This document shows positions 1 to 9,072 of a stretch of DNA of 64,000 nt, one piece after another; the first letter of the stretch is position 1, and each line of letters begins with the position of its first letter. The DNA is from Pseudomonas synxantha (GTDB lineage Bacteria > Pseudomonadota > Gammaproteobacteria > Pseudomonadales > Pseudomonadaceae): positions 868,001 to 932,000 of the forward strand of contig NZ_LT629786.1 in the NCBI RefSeq assembly GCF_900105675.1. The letters are read 5' to 3'. The translations under genes were made by a program, and so were the position numbers. The notes under the pieces were generated by a model, which saw nothing but the letters and a program-made list of their open reading frames with translations, did not search any database and was not told where the DNA came from.

Positions 1-1322
1 GTGCTTCGGGCTCCGAAGACATGGGCAAGCAGATCAGCCGGCAGATGTTCGCGTCGCCCAAGGCCTTGGCCGTGGCGGCGGGCATCATGGCGATCATGGG
101 CATCGTGCCGGGCATGCCCCACGTGTCGTTCCTGACCATGGCCGCCTTGGCCGGTGGCGGTGCCTACCTGTTCTGGAAAAAACAGAACCAGGTCAAGGTC
201 CAGGCCCTGCAGGAGGTTGCACGCCAACAGGAACTGCTGCCATCCCCAGCCCGCGCCCAGGAAACCAAGGAGTTGGGTTGGGACGACGTGACCCCGATCG
301 ACATGATCGGCCTGGAAGTCGGCTACCGCCTGATCCCGCTGGTGGATCGCAACCAAGGCGGGCAATTGCTGGCGCGGATCAAGGGCGTGCGCAAGAAGCT
401 GTCCCAGGACCTGGGCTTTTTGATGCCCACCGTGCATATCCGCGACAACCTCGACCTGGCCCCCAGTGCCTACCGCCTGACCCTGATGGGTGTGATCCTC
501 GCCGAAGCCGAGATCTACCCGGACCGCGAACTGGCGATCAACCCCGGCCAGGTGTTCGGTACCCTCAACGGCATCACCGCCAAAGATCCGGCTTTTGGCC
601 TGGAAGCGGTGTGGATCGAAGTCAGCCAGCGCAGCCAGGCGCAGTCCCTGGGTTACACCGTGGTCGATGCCAGTACGGTGGTCGCCACCCACCTCAACCA
701 GATTCTCTACAAACACTCCCACGAGCTGATCGGCCATGAGGAAGTCCAGCAATTGATGGGCCTGCTGGCCAAGTCGTCGCCGAAACTGGCCGAAGAGCTG
801 GTGCCGGGCGTGCTGACGCTGTCGCAATTGCTCAAGGTGTTGCAGGCGCTGCTGGCCGAACAGGTGCCGGTGCGCGACATTCGCAGCATTGCCGAGGCCA
901 TCGCCAACAATGCCGCCAAGAGTCAAGATACTGCCGCGCTGGTGGCGGCGGTGCGCGTCGGATTGTCCCGTGCAATCGTGCAAAGCATTGTAGGCATTGA
1001 GTCTGAGCTGCCTGTTATCACCTTGGAGCCAAGGTTGGAACAAATATTGCTCAATAGTATTCAGAAGGCCGGTCAGGGCCAGGAAGAAGGTGTTTTGCTG
1101 GAGCCAAGCATGGCTGAAAAGCTGCAGCGTTCGTTGATCGATGCCGCGCAGCGCCAGGAAATGCAGGGCAACCCGGTCATTCTTTTGGTGGCCGGTCCGG
1201 TTCGGGCGATGTTGTCGCGGTTTGGACGCTTGGCTGTACCGAATTTGCACGTGTTGGCTTACCAGGAAATTCCTGACAATAAGCAAGTGACTATCGTCGC
1301 GACAGTAGGGCCCAATGGCTGA
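1..1322 (+). CDS. flhA: Flagellar export gate protein FlhA (C-terminal part, 5' truncated by window)
   Basis: FlhA is the large inner-membrane subunit of the flagellar type III export gate; its cytoplasmic domain receives chaperone-substrate complexes. The reading frame is open from base 3, so the start lies outside the window; about 439 residues of a roughly 700-residue family are visible. Two hydrophobic stretches at the beginning (around ALAVAAGIMAIMGIVPG and VSFLTMAALAGGGAYLFW) are the last membrane spans, followed by a linker and the soluble domain. It ends with TGA 11 bases before flhF, the usual Pseudomonas flhA-flhF-fleN-fliA order. Identification is from residue pattern and gene order. 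Confidence 0.96.
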   Translation, partial: ASGSEDMGKQISRQMFASPKALAVAAGIMAIMGIVPGMPHVSFLTMAALAGGGAYLFWKKQNQVKVQALQEVARQQELLPSPARAQETKELGWDDVTPIDMIGLEVGYRLIPLVDRNQGGQLLARIKGVRKKLSQDLGFLMPTVHIRDNLDLAPSAYRLTLMGVILAEAEIYPDRELAINPGQVFGTLNGITAKDPAFGLEAVWIEVSQRSQAQSLGYTVVDASTVVATHLNQILYKHSHELIGHEEVQQLMGLLAKSSPKLAEELVPGVLTLSQLLKVLQALLAEQVPVRDIRSIAEAIANNAAKSQDTAALVAAVRVGLSRAIVQSIVGIESELPVITLEPRLEQILLNSIQKAGQGQEEGVLLEPSMAEKLQRSLIDAAQRQEMQGNPVILLVAGPVRAMLSRFGRLAVPNLHVLAYQEIPDNKQVTIVATVGPNG

Positions 1323-1333
1323 GGTAGTGGGTT

Positions 1334-2650
1334 ATGCAAGTTAAGCGTTTTTTCGCCGCCGATATGCGTCAGGCCATGAAACTGGTCCGTGATGAGCTGG
1401 GCGCCGACGCCGCGATTATCGGTAACCGTCGGATTGCCGGCGGTGTCGAGCTGACGGCTGCGCTGGATTACACGCCCCAGGCCCTGGCCCCGCGTGTGCC
1501 GAACATGGAACTCGAAGACGAGTTGCGCAAGACTGCCTCGCGCATTGTGTCGGCCCAGGCTGAACTGAGCATGCGTGGCGACAGCGACGCCAGCACCAAT
1601 CGCCAATTGTTCGCCGGCCTGCCGTTGACGGCTGCCGAGCCGCTGGTAGAACCGACGTTCGTCGAGCCACCGCGTCCAGCTGCGCCAGCCCCGGCCGCCG
1701 CTGTCGACCAACGTGTGTTCGACTCGATGCGCTTTGAACTCAACGGCCTGCGCGAATTGCTCGAAGTGCAGCTGGGCTCGCTGGCCTGGACGCAACTGCA
1801 AGGCAGCAAGCCGCAACAGGCCAACCTCTGGCGTCGCCTGCAACGCATCGGCCTGTCCGGCCCGTTGTCCCGCGATTTGCTGGCCTTGACCGCCGAAGTC
1901 GAAGAACCCCGCCAGGCCTGGCGCATGCTGCTGGCGCACTTGGCACGCATGATCGCTACGCCGGAAATCGAACCTCTGGAAGAGGGCGGTGTGATTGCCA
2001 TGGTCGGCCCCGCCGGCATGGGCAAGACCACCACCCTGGCCAAGCTGGCCGCCCGTTATGTGCTCAAGTACGGCGCACAGAATATCGCTCTGGTGAGCAT
2101 GGACAGCTACCGCATCGGCGCCCAGGAGCAGCTCAAGACCCTGGGGCGCATCCTCAATGTGCCGGTGACCCACGTCGACCCGGGCCAGTCCCTGGCCAAT
2201 GCCCTCGACCCGCTGCTGCGCAAGCGCGTGGTGCTGATCGATACCGCCGGCCTGCAAGCCAGCGATCCGGCGCTGCGCATGCAACTCGAAAGCCTGGCCG
2301 GGCGTGGCATCAAGTCGAAAAATTACCTGGTGCTTGCAACCACCAGCCAGAAACAGGTTCTTACCGCTGCTTACCACAGTTACAAGCGTTGCGGCCTGGC
2401 CGGTTGCATCCTCACCAAACTCGATGAAACTGCGAGCCTGGGCGAAGTGTTGAGCCTGGCCATCAGCCATGAATTACCGGTCGCCTACCTGACCGACGGG
2501 CCGCGGATCCCGGATGATCTGCATCTGCCGCGCCGTCATCAGTTGGTCAGCCGTGCCGTAAGTGTGCAAATGCAAGAAGAGCCTAGCGAGGAAGCGATGG
2601 CCGATATGTTCGCCGACCTTTACCACCACCCGGCTAAACGGGTCGGTTAA
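1334..2650 (+). CDS. flhF: Flagellar biosynthesis GTPase FlhF
   Basis: FlhF is an SRP-type GTPase that marks the cell pole for flagellar assembly. The protein has 438 residues: an N-terminal basic/disordered B region (about 1-140), an N domain, and a C-terminal G domain. The P-loop reads GPAGMGKTTT near residue 226, DTAG follows near 305, and TKLDE near 360, all typical of the SRP54/FtsY/FlhF family. The start ATG lies 11 bases after flhA with a GAGG upstream. It is followed after 105 bases by fleN, the flagellar-number ATPase, so position and number control sit together as in other polarly flagellated pseudomonads. Confidence 0.96.
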   Translation: MQVKRFFAADMRQAMKLVRDELGADAAIIGNRRIAGGVELTAALDYTPQALAPRVPNMELEDELRKTASRIVSAQAELSMRGDSDASTNRQLFAGLPLTAAEPLVEPTFVEPPRPAAPAPAAAVDQRVFDSMRFELNGLRELLEVQLGSLAWTQLQGSKPQQANLWRRLQRIGLSGPLSRDLLALTAEVEEPRQAWRMLLAHLARMIATPEIEPLEEGGVIAMVGPAGMGKTTTLAKLAARYVLKYGAQNIALVSMDSYRIGAQEQLKTLGRILNVPVTHVDPGQSLANALDPLLRKRVVLIDTAGLQASDPALRMQLESLAGRGIKSKNYLVLATTSQKQVLTAAYHSYKRCGLAGCILTKLDETASLGEVLSLAISHELPVAYLTDGPRIPDDLHLPRRHQLVSRAVSVQMQEEPSEEAMADMFADLYHHPAKRVG

Positions 2651-2755
2651 GGCAGGATGAACACCGTGAAATGTACCTACATCGATGGTCTGCAAGCGAT
2701 TCACGCGGCCAAGCCATGTAGCCTGCGTCTAAGCAAGACAAGGTAAAGAAATAAA

Positions 2756-3589
2756 ATGGGCAGCATGCATCCCGTACAGGTGATCGCGGTGACCGGCGGC
2801 AAAGGTGGCGTCGGCAAAACTAACGTGTCAGTGAATTTGTCCCTGGCCCTGGCAGAGCTTGGCCGTCGCGTCATGCTGCTGGATGCTGACCTGGGCTTGG
2901 CGAACGTGGACGTTCTGCTGGGGCTGACACCCAAACATACCCTTGCCGATGTGATCGAGGGCCGCTGTGAGCTGCGCGATGTGCTGCTCCAGGGTCCCGG
3001 TGGCATCCGCATCGTGCCGGCTGCCTCGGGCACCCAGAGCATGGTGCACCTGAGCCCCGCGCAGCATGCCGGGCTGATCCAGGCGTTCAGCGATATCGGC
3101 GACAACCTCGATGTGCTGGTGATCGACACTGCCGCCGGGATCGGCGAGTCGGTGGTCAGCTTCGTGCGCGCAGCGCAAGAAGTGCTGCTGGTGGTGTGCG
3201 ACGAGCCCACTTCGATCACCGATGCCTACGCGTTGATCAAACTGCTTAACCGCGACTACGGCATGAACCGCTTCCGCGTGCTGGCCAACATGGCCCAAAG
3301 CCCGCAGGAAGGGCGCAACCTGTTCGCCAAGTTGACCAAGGTCACGGACCGCTTCCTCGATGTGGCTTTACAATACGTTGGCGCAGTTCCTTACGACGAG
3401 TGTGTGCGCAAGGCCGTGCAAAAGCAGCGTGCGGTCTACGAAGCGTTCCCTCGTTCCAAGTGCGCACTGGCGTTCAAGGCCATTGCCCAGAAGGTCGATA
3501 CCTGGCCGTTGCCCGCCAACCCCCGGGGGCATCTGGAATTTTTCGTCGAGCGTTTGGTGCATCAGACGAGCGCAGGACCGGTGCTATGA
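2756..3589 (+). CDS. fleN: Flagellar number regulator FleN (FlhG), MinD-like ATPase
   Basis: FleN (FlhG) is a ParA/MinD-type ATPase that restrains the flagellar master regulator FleQ and limits the number of polar flagella. The 277-residue protein carries the deviant Walker A motif GGKGGVGKT close to the N-terminus, a DADLGLANVD switch segment, and VIDTAAGIG for Walker B. The start is the ATG of MGSMHPVQV, preceded by an AAGG-type site. Its stop overlaps the fliA start by four bases (ATGA), which suggests translational coupling. Close in sequence to P. aeruginosa FleN. Confidence 0.95.
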   Translation: MGSMHPVQVIAVTGGKGGVGKTNVSVNLSLALAELGRRVMLLDADLGLANVDVLLGLTPKHTLADVIEGRCELRDVLLQGPGGIRIVPAASGTQSMVHLSPAQHAGLIQAFSDIGDNLDVLVIDTAAGIGESVVSFVRAAQEVLLVVCDEPTSITDAYALIKLLNRDYGMNRFRVLANMAQSPQEGRNLFAKLTKVTDRFLDVALQYVGAVPYDECVRKAVQKQRAVYEAFPRSKCALAFKAIAQKVDTWPLPANPRGHLEFFVERLVHQTSAGPVL

Positions 3590-4326
3590 CATCCAGCGGC
3601 TACAACCTTTACAAAAAGTCGGCACGTGACAGCCAGGGCGAATTGATCGAGCGTTACGCGCCCCTGGTCAAGCGCATTGCCTATCACCTGTTGGCGCGCC
3701 TGCCGGCCAGTGTGCAGGTCGAGGACTTGATCCAGGCCGGCATGATCGGCCTGCTCGAAGTGTCGACCAAATACGACGCGAGCAAGGGTGCGAGTTTCGA
3801 GACGTATGCGGGCATCCGTATCCGTGGCGCGATGCTCGATGAAGTGCGTAAAGGGGATTGGGCGCCGCGTTCGGTACACCGCAATACGCGCATGGTCAGT
3901 GATGCAATTCGTGCAATTGAAGCAAAAACCGGTCGTGACGCTAAAGATCATGAAGTTGCGGCCGAACTCCAATTGAGTCTCGACGATTATTACGGGATTT
4001 TGAACGATACCTTGGGCAGCCGCCTGTTCAGTTTCGACGACCTGCTGCAGGACGGCGAACACGAAGGGCTGCACGAGGACGGCGCGAGTGCACATCTCGA
4101 ACCGTCTCGCGACCTGGAAGACGAACGTTTCCAGAGCGCGTTGGCGGACGCGATTGCCAATTTGCCGGAGCGTGAGCGCCTGGTACTGGCGCTGTACTAC
4201 GACGAAGAGCTGAACCTCAAGGAAATCGGTGAGGTGCTGGGGGTCAGCGAATCGCGTGTCAGCCAGTTGCATAGCCAGTGCGCGGCCCGCTTGCGGGGGC
4301 GATTGGGAGAGTGGCGCGCGCGCTGA
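3586..4326 (+). CDS. fliA: RNA polymerase sigma-28 factor FliA
   Basis: FliA is the flagellar sigma factor that transcribes late flagellar and many chemotaxis genes. The ATG at 3586 overlaps the fleN stop by four bases and gives 246 residues, the normal family length; the frame is open further upstream but those codons lie inside fleN. Visible landmarks are the region 2 core (DLIQAGMIGLLE) and the region 4 helix-turn-helix (LKEIGEVLGVSESRVSQL). FliA would act on the sigma-28-type promoter found upstream of cheV at 17505-17530 in this window. Activity is normally held in check by FlgM, which is not in the window. Confidence 0.96.
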   Translation: MTSSGYNLYKKSARDSQGELIERYAPLVKRIAYHLLARLPASVQVEDLIQAGMIGLLEVSTKYDASKGASFETYAGIRIRGAMLDEVRKGDWAPRSVHRNTRMVSDAIRAIEAKTGRDAKDHEVAAELQLSLDDYYGILNDTLGSRLFSFDDLLQDGEHEGLHEDGASAHLEPSRDLEDERFQSALADAIANLPERERLVLALYYDEELNLKEIGEVLGVSESRVSQLHSQCAARLRGRLGEWRAR

Positions 4327-4329
4327 CAG

Positions 4330-4347
4330 GCAGTGTGGGGACACTGC
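4330..4347 (+). other. Hairpin in the fliA-cheY gap
   Basis: A perfect 7-bp stem (GCAGTGT / ACACTGC) around a GGGG loop begins four bases after the fliA stop. It has no T-run, so it is not a standard intrinsic terminator; it may stabilise the fliA mRNA end or cause partial termination. I saw no convincing sigma-28 or sigma-70 promoter in the rest of the 140-base gap before cheY. Confidence 0.35.
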
Positions 4348-4492
4348 AGACGCTACCGTGAAGCCGCAAGGTTCGCGGGCTCGTACCGTGGTGCCCTGGG
4401 CAGTCCTTTTTGTGTAACGCCTGTTGATTGAAATGGCGCGTCCAGGTGCTGGGCGCGTTTAAGACTGCTTGGAGGTCGAATTGGACAAGAAC

Positions 4493-4867
4493 ATGAAAAT
4501 CCTCATCGTTGATGACTTCTCAACGATGCGGCGGATCATAAAAAACCTGTTGCGTGACCTTGGGTTCACCAACACGGTCGAGGCGGATGATGGCATCACG
4601 GCGATTCCGATCCTCAACAGCGGAAGCATCGATTTTCTGGTAACCGACTGGAACATGCCGGGCATGACCGGTATCGATCTGCTGCGCCATGTACGTGCCG
4701 ATGAAAAACTGCGCAGCCTGCCTGTGCTGATGGTGACCGCTGAAGCCAAGCGTGAACAGATCATCGAAGCCGCCCAAGCCGGGGTCAACGGCTACGTGGT
4801 CAAGCCATTCACTGCACTGGCCTTGAAAGAGAAGATTGAAAAAATCTTCGAACGCATCGGTCATTGA
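4493..4867 (+). CDS. cheY: Chemotaxis response regulator CheY
   Basis: CheY is the single-domain response regulator that binds the flagellar switch when phosphorylated by CheA. The ATG at 4493 gives 124 residues, as in P. aeruginosa, starting [14 protein letters not shown]. The acidic pocket (DD near residue 8), phospho-acceptor Asp in VTDWNMPGM, the Thr in MVTAEA and Lys in VVKPF are all present. A GGAGG at 4471-4475 is better spaced for a TTG at 4481, which would add four residues (MDKN); both starts are possible. It is first in the cheYZAB-motCD-parCP-cheW run. Confidence 0.95.
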   Translation: MKILIVDDFSTMRRIIKNLLRDLGFTNTVEADDGITAIPILNSGSIDFLVTDWNMPGMTGIDLLRHVRADEKLRSLPVLMVTAEAKREQIIEAAQAGVNGYVVKPFTALALKEKIEKIFERIGH

Positions 4868-4885
4868 TGCTGCCACGGGGGAGCT

Positions 4886-5674
4886 ATGGAGCATAACGAA
4901 TCATCGCAGGCCGACTTCGAGTCGACCCTGAAAAAACATGCTCACCGCTTGGTCGACAGCCTGGAAAAAGGCCAGTTCGCCGATGCGGTGCAGTTGATCC
5001 ATGAGCTTAACCAGACCCGTGATCGCGGCCTGTACCAGGAAGTGGGCAAGCTCACACGCGAGCTGCACAGTGCGATCGTCAATTTTCAGATTGACCCGCG
5101 CATGCCCCAGGCCGAAGAGATTTCGCAAATCACCGACGCTACCGAACGCCTGTCCTATGTGGTCAGGCTGACCGAGGCGGCGGCCAACCGCACCATGGAC
5201 CTGGTGGAAAACGCCACGCCGCTGGTCAACGGCATGACCAGCGAAGCCCAGGCCTTGAGCGTTGACTGGGGCCGCTTCATGCGCCGCGAAGTGGGGGCTG
5301 AAGAGTTTCGGGAATTGGCCCGTCGGGTCGAGGGTTTCCTGTCGCGCAGCGAACAGGAAAACCGCACGGTGGCCAGCAACCTCAACGACATCCTGCTGGC
5401 CCAGGATTACCAGGACCTCACCGGCCAGGTGATCAAGCGCGTGACCCAGTTGGTCACCGAAGTGGAAAGCAACTTGCTCAAATTGGTGCTGATGGCCGGC
5501 CAGGTCGACCGTTTTGCCGGCATCGAGCATGACCGCGAAGCGATCCTCTCGGAAAAAGATCCACAAAAACATCTCGCCAAGGGTGAAGGTCCGCAGATTC
5601 ATGCCGATAAACGTGAAGACGTTATGTCAGGTCAGGATGACGTAGATGACCTGTTATCCAGTTTAGGCTTCTAA
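4886..5674 (+). CDS. cheZ: CheY-P phosphatase CheZ
   Basis: CheZ dephosphorylates CheY-P and so terminates the chemotactic signal. The 262-residue protein is predicted helical; the active helix region includes LLAQDYQDLTGQVIKR, with the catalytic Gln and Asp of the family. Its last 13 residues (QDDVDDLLSSLGF) match the flexible C-terminal CheY-binding helix known from E. coli CheZ. It starts 18 bases after cheY behind a GGGGGAG and ends 11 bases before cheA. The C-terminal helix resembles four repeated motifs in the CheA linker (see findings). Confidence 0.95.
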   Translation: MEHNESSQADFESTLKKHAHRLVDSLEKGQFADAVQLIHELNQTRDRGLYQEVGKLTRELHSAIVNFQIDPRMPQAEEISQITDATERLSYVVRLTEAAANRTMDLVENATPLVNGMTSEAQALSVDWGRFMRREVGAEEFRELARRVEGFLSRSEQENRTVASNLNDILLAQDYQDLTGQVIKRVTQLVTEVESNLLKLVLMAGQVDRFAGIEHDREAILSEKDPQKHLAKGEGPQIHADKREDVMSGQDDVDDLLSSLGF

Positions 5675-5685
5675 GGAGCACACCC

Positions 5686-7893
5686 ATGAGCTTCGGCGCC
5701 GATGAAGAAATCCTTCAGGATTTCCTTGTAGAGGCCGGCGAAATTTTAGAGCAACTGTCCGAGCAACTGGTCGAGCTGGAAAGCCGACCGGATGATGCGA
5801 ACCTGCTCAATGCAATTTTTCGCGGTTTTCACACTGTAAAAGGGGGCGCCGGCTTCCTCCAGCTCCATGAGCTGGTGGAGTGCTGTCACATCGCCGAGAA
5901 CGTGTTCGACATCCTGCGCAAGGGTGAGCGGCAGGTCGACTCGGAACTGATGGACGTGATTCTAGAAGCACTGGATGCGGTCAACGGCATGTTCAGTGAA
6001 GTGCGCGAACGTGCGCCGATCACGGCGGCCACTCCGGAACTGTTGGCGGCCCTGGCGCGCCTGGCGGAACCGGCCGCGGCTGCGCCGGTAGCACAAGCTG
6101 AGCCGGAACCAGTGGTGGAGGCCGAGGCGGATGTGACCGACAGCGAGTTCGAACAGCTGCTCGATTCGCTCAATGCGGTCAAGGCCGAAGCCGAAGCCCC
6201 GGCGGCGCCTGTCGCCACGCCGACCAGCGAAGACATTACCGACGCAGAGTTTGAATCCCTGCTTGACCAGTTGCATGGCAAGGGTCAGTTCGCGGCCGAT
6301 GCCGTGGCACCCGCTGCGCCAGAAGCACCGGCTGCCAGCGCCAGCACCGACATTACCGATGATGAATTCGAGGCACTGCTCGACCAGCTGCATGGTAAAG
6401 GCACGTTTGTAGCCGAAGCCCTGCCGGAAGTCGCCGCCACTGCTGCCACTGCCACTGCCGCCGCAGCTCCAGCGGCTCCAGCGGCCAGCAGCGCCGCACC
6501 GGCCGGCGACGGACTGATCTCCGATCACGAGTTCGAAGCCTTGCTGGACGAGTTGCATGGCAAAGGCAAGTTCACCGAGGTAGCCCCGGCTGCCGCGGCT
6601 GCGGTCGCCGCCGCACCGGTTGCCGCCAAAGCTGCCGCGCCGGTCGCCAAGCCAGCCCCAGCCGCTGCCCCGGCACCTGCGCGTGCAGCGGCGCCGGCGG
6701 TGGCGGAAAAGCCCGCCAGTGAAGCCGAAACCACCGTGCGCGTCGACACCGCGCGCCTGGACGACATCATGAACATGGTCGGCGAGCTGGTGCTGGTGCG
6801 TAACCGCCTGGTGCGCCTGGGCCTGAACAGCGGCGACGAAGCCATGCAGAAGGCCGTGTCGAACCTCGATGTGGTCACCGCTGACTTGCAGACCGCCGTG
6901 ATGAAAACACGGATGCAGCCGATCAAGAAAGTCTTCGGCCGTTTCCCGCGCCTGGTCCGCGACCTGGCACGCCAGCTCAAGAAAGAAATCAACCTGGAAC
7001 TGGTGGGCGAAGAAACCGACCTCGACAAGAACCTGGTCGAGGCCTTGGCCGACCCGCTGGTCCACTTGGTGCGCAACGCCGTCGACCATGGCATCGAAAC
7101 CCCGGAAGAACGCGAAGCCTCGGGCAAGTCCCGCAACGGCAAAGTGATCCTGGCGGCGGAGCAGGAAGGCGACCATATCTTGCTGTCGATCACCGATGAC
7201 GGCAAAGGCATGGACCCGAACATTCTGCGGGGCATCGCCGTCAAGCGCGGCGTGATGGACAAGGACGCCGCCGACCGCCTGACCGACACCGAGTGCTACA
7301 ACCTGATCTTCGCCCCGGGCTTCTCGACCAAGACCGAGATCTCCGACGTGTCCGGCCGTGGCGTGGGCATGGACGTGGTGAAGACCAAGATCAGCCAGCT
7401 CAACGGCTCGATCAATATCTACTCGACCAAGGGCCAAGGCTCCAAGATCGTCATCAAGGTGCCGTTGACCCTGGCGATCATGCCGACCCTGATGGTGATG
7501 CTGGGCAACCAGGCGTTCGCCTTCCCGCTGGTCAACGTCAACGAGATCTTCCACCTCGACCTGTCGCGCACCAACGTGGTGGACGGCCAGGAAGTGGTGA
7601 TCGTGCGCGACAAGGCGTTGCCGCTGTTCTACCTCAAGCGCTGGCTGGTGGCTTCGGCTGCCCATGAAGAACAGCGCGAAGGCCATGTGGTGATTCTGTC
7701 CGTGGGCACCCAGCGCATCGGCTTTGTGGTCGACCAACTGGTGGGCCAGGAAGAAGTGGTGATCAAGCCTTTGGGCAAGATGCTGCAGGGAACCCCGGGC
7801 ATGTCGGGCGCCACCATCACCGGTGACGGTCGCATTGCGCTGATTCTCGATGTTCCGAGCATGCTCAAGCGTTACGCCGCACGGCGTATTTGA
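5686..7893 (+). CDS. cheA: Chemotaxis histidine kinase CheA
   Basis: CheA is the receptor-coupled kinase that phosphorylates CheY and CheB. The 735-residue protein has an HPt (P1) domain with the phospho-acceptor His49 in FHTVKGGAGF, a long Ala/Pro-rich linker (about 130-345) where a P2 domain would lie, a P3 dimerisation helix pair from about 350, a P4 ATPase (NAVDHGIE near 463, DDGKGMD near 503, GVGMDVV near 560) and a C-terminal CheW-like P5 domain. The linker has no recognisable folded P2 domain; it carries four copies of a short acidic motif of the type DITDxEFEALLDxLHGKG (residues about 149, 183, 222 and 276). The start is preceded by AAGGAG, 11 bases after cheZ. Confidence 0.96.
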   Translation: MSFGADEEILQDFLVEAGEILEQLSEQLVELESRPDDANLLNAIFRGFHTVKGGAGFLQLHELVECCHIAENVFDILRKGERQVDSELMDVILEALDAVNGMFSEVRERAPITAATPELLAALARLAEPAAAAPVAQAEPEPVVEAEADVTDSEFEQLLDSLNAVKAEAEAPAAPVATPTSEDITDAEFESLLDQLHGKGQFAADAVAPAAPEAPAASASTDITDDEFEALLDQLHGKGTFVAEALPEVAATAATATAAAAPAAPAASSAAPAGDGLISDHEFEALLDELHGKGKFTEVAPAAAAAVAAAPVAAKAAAPVAKPAPAAAPAPARAAAPAVAEKPASEAETTVRVDTARLDDIMNMVGELVLVRNRLVRLGLNSGDEAMQKAVSNLDVVTADLQTAVMKTRMQPIKKVFGRFPRLVRDLARQLKKEINLELVGEETDLDKNLVEALADPLVHLVRNAVDHGIETPEEREASGKSRNGKVILAAEQEGDHILLSITDDGKGMDPNILRGIAVKRGVMDKDAADRLTDTECYNLIFAPGFSTKTEISDVSGRGVGMDVVKTKISQLNGSINIYSTKGQGSKIVIKVPLTLAIMPTLMVMLGNQAFAFPLVNVNEIFHLDLSRTNVVDGQEVVIVRDKALPLFYLKRWLVASAAHEEQREGHVVILSVGTQRIGFVVDQLVGQEEVVIKPLGKMLQGTPGMSGATITGDGRIALILDVPSMLKRYAARRI

Positions 7894-7941
7894 TTCTGGT
7901 GGGGCAGGGCGGTCATGCCCGCCCCGCCTAACGGAGTGTTT

Positions 7942-9072
7942 ATGGCAGTCAAGGTCCTGGTGGTGGACGATTCGGGTTTCTTCCGCCGCCGCGTCTCGGA
8001 AATTCTTTCCGCTGATCCAACGATCCAGGTGGTCGGTACGGCCACCAACGGCAAAGAGGCGATCGATCAAGCCATCGCCTTGAAGCCGGACGTGATCACC
8101 ATGGACTACGAGATGCCGATGATGGATGGCATCACTGCCGTACGTCATATCATGCAGCGCTGCCCCACCCCGGTATTGATGTTTTCCTCGCTGACTCACG
8201 AAGGCGCGCGAGTAACCCTCGACGCACTGGATGCCGGCGCGGTGGACTTCCTGCCGAAGAATTTCGAAGACATCTCGCGCAACCCCGAGAAGGTCAAGCA
8301 GATGCTCTGCGAGAAGGTGCACAGCATTTCCCGCAGTAACCGTCGCAGCCTGTTCAGCGCACCTGCGCCGGCAGCGGCACCTGCGCCCGCAGCGCCTGCG
8401 CCGAGTTCGTCGTTTGCACGCCCGGCGCCTGCGCCCGTGGCTCGGCCTGCGGTGGCGCCGGTACGTACCGCAGCGGCACCGAGCGCTCATTCGCCAGCGC
8501 CCAAGCGCAAGGCTTACAAGCTGGTTGCCATCGGCACCTCCACCGGCGGCCCGGTGGCCTTGCAGCGGGTGTTGACGCAATTGCCGGCCAACTTCCCGGC
8601 GCCGATCGTACTGGTTCAGCACATGCCCGCCGCGTTCACCAAGGCATTCGCCGAACGTTTGGACAAGCTGTGCCGCATCACCGTCAAGGAAGCCGAGGAT
8701 GGCGACATCCTGCGCCCTGGCCTGGCGCTGCTGGCCCCGGGTGGCAAGCAGATGATGGTGGATGGCCGTGGCGCGATCAAAATCCTGCCGGGCGACGAGC
8801 GCCTGAACTACAAACCGTGCGTGGATATCACCTTTGGTTCGGCGGCCAAGTCCTACGGTGACAAAGTTCTGGCGGTGGTGCTTACCGGCATGGGCGCCGA
8901 CGGCCGTGAAGGCGCACGCCTGCTCAAGCAGGGTGGCAGCACCATCTGGGCCCAGGACGAGGCCAGTTGCGTGATCTATGGCATGCCCATGGCCATCGTC
9001 AAGGCTGACCTGGCCGACGCGGTCTATAGCCTGGACGACATCGGCAAGCATCTGGTGGAGGCCTGCCTCTGA
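7942..9072 (+). CDS. cheB: Chemoreceptor glutamate methylesterase CheB
   Basis: CheB removes methyl groups from (or deamidates) chemoreceptor glutamates for adaptation, and is activated by CheA. The 376-residue protein has an N-terminal receiver domain with phospho-Asp55 in TMDYEMP, an Ala/Pro-rich linker of about 55 residues, and a C-terminal methylesterase domain with the catalytic Ser in IGTSTGGP, His in VQHMP and Asp in GMGADG. The ATG at 7942, with GGAG at 7933-7936, is chosen over an in-frame codon 27 bases upstream. Its stop overlaps the motC start by one base. No cheR methyltransferase is in the window. Confidence 0.95.
   Translation: MAVKVLVVDDSGFFRRRVSEILSADPTIQVVGTATNGKEAIDQAIALKPDVITMDYEMPMMDGITAVRHIMQRCPTPVLMFSSLTHEGARVTLDALDAGAVDFLPKNFEDISRNPEKVKQMLCEKVHSISRSNRRSLFSAPAPAAAPAPAAPAPSSSFARPAPAPVARPAVAPVRTAAAPSAHSPAPKRKAYKLVAIGTSTGGPVALQRVLTQLPANFPAPIVLVQHMPAAFTKAFAERLDKLCRITVKEAEDGDILRPGLALLAPGGKQMMVDGRGAIKILPGDERLNYKPCVDITFGSAAKSYGDKVLAVVLTGMGADGREGARLLKQGGSTIWAQDEASCVIYGMPMAIVKADLADAVYSLDDIGKHLVEACL

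Noticed and set aside
5962..9051. 1029-codon open frame on the minus strand opposite cheA-cheB
   Set aside because: It is antisense to two well-defined genes, is very rich in His/Arg/Gly as expected from reading GC-rich codons backwards, and has no family motif.
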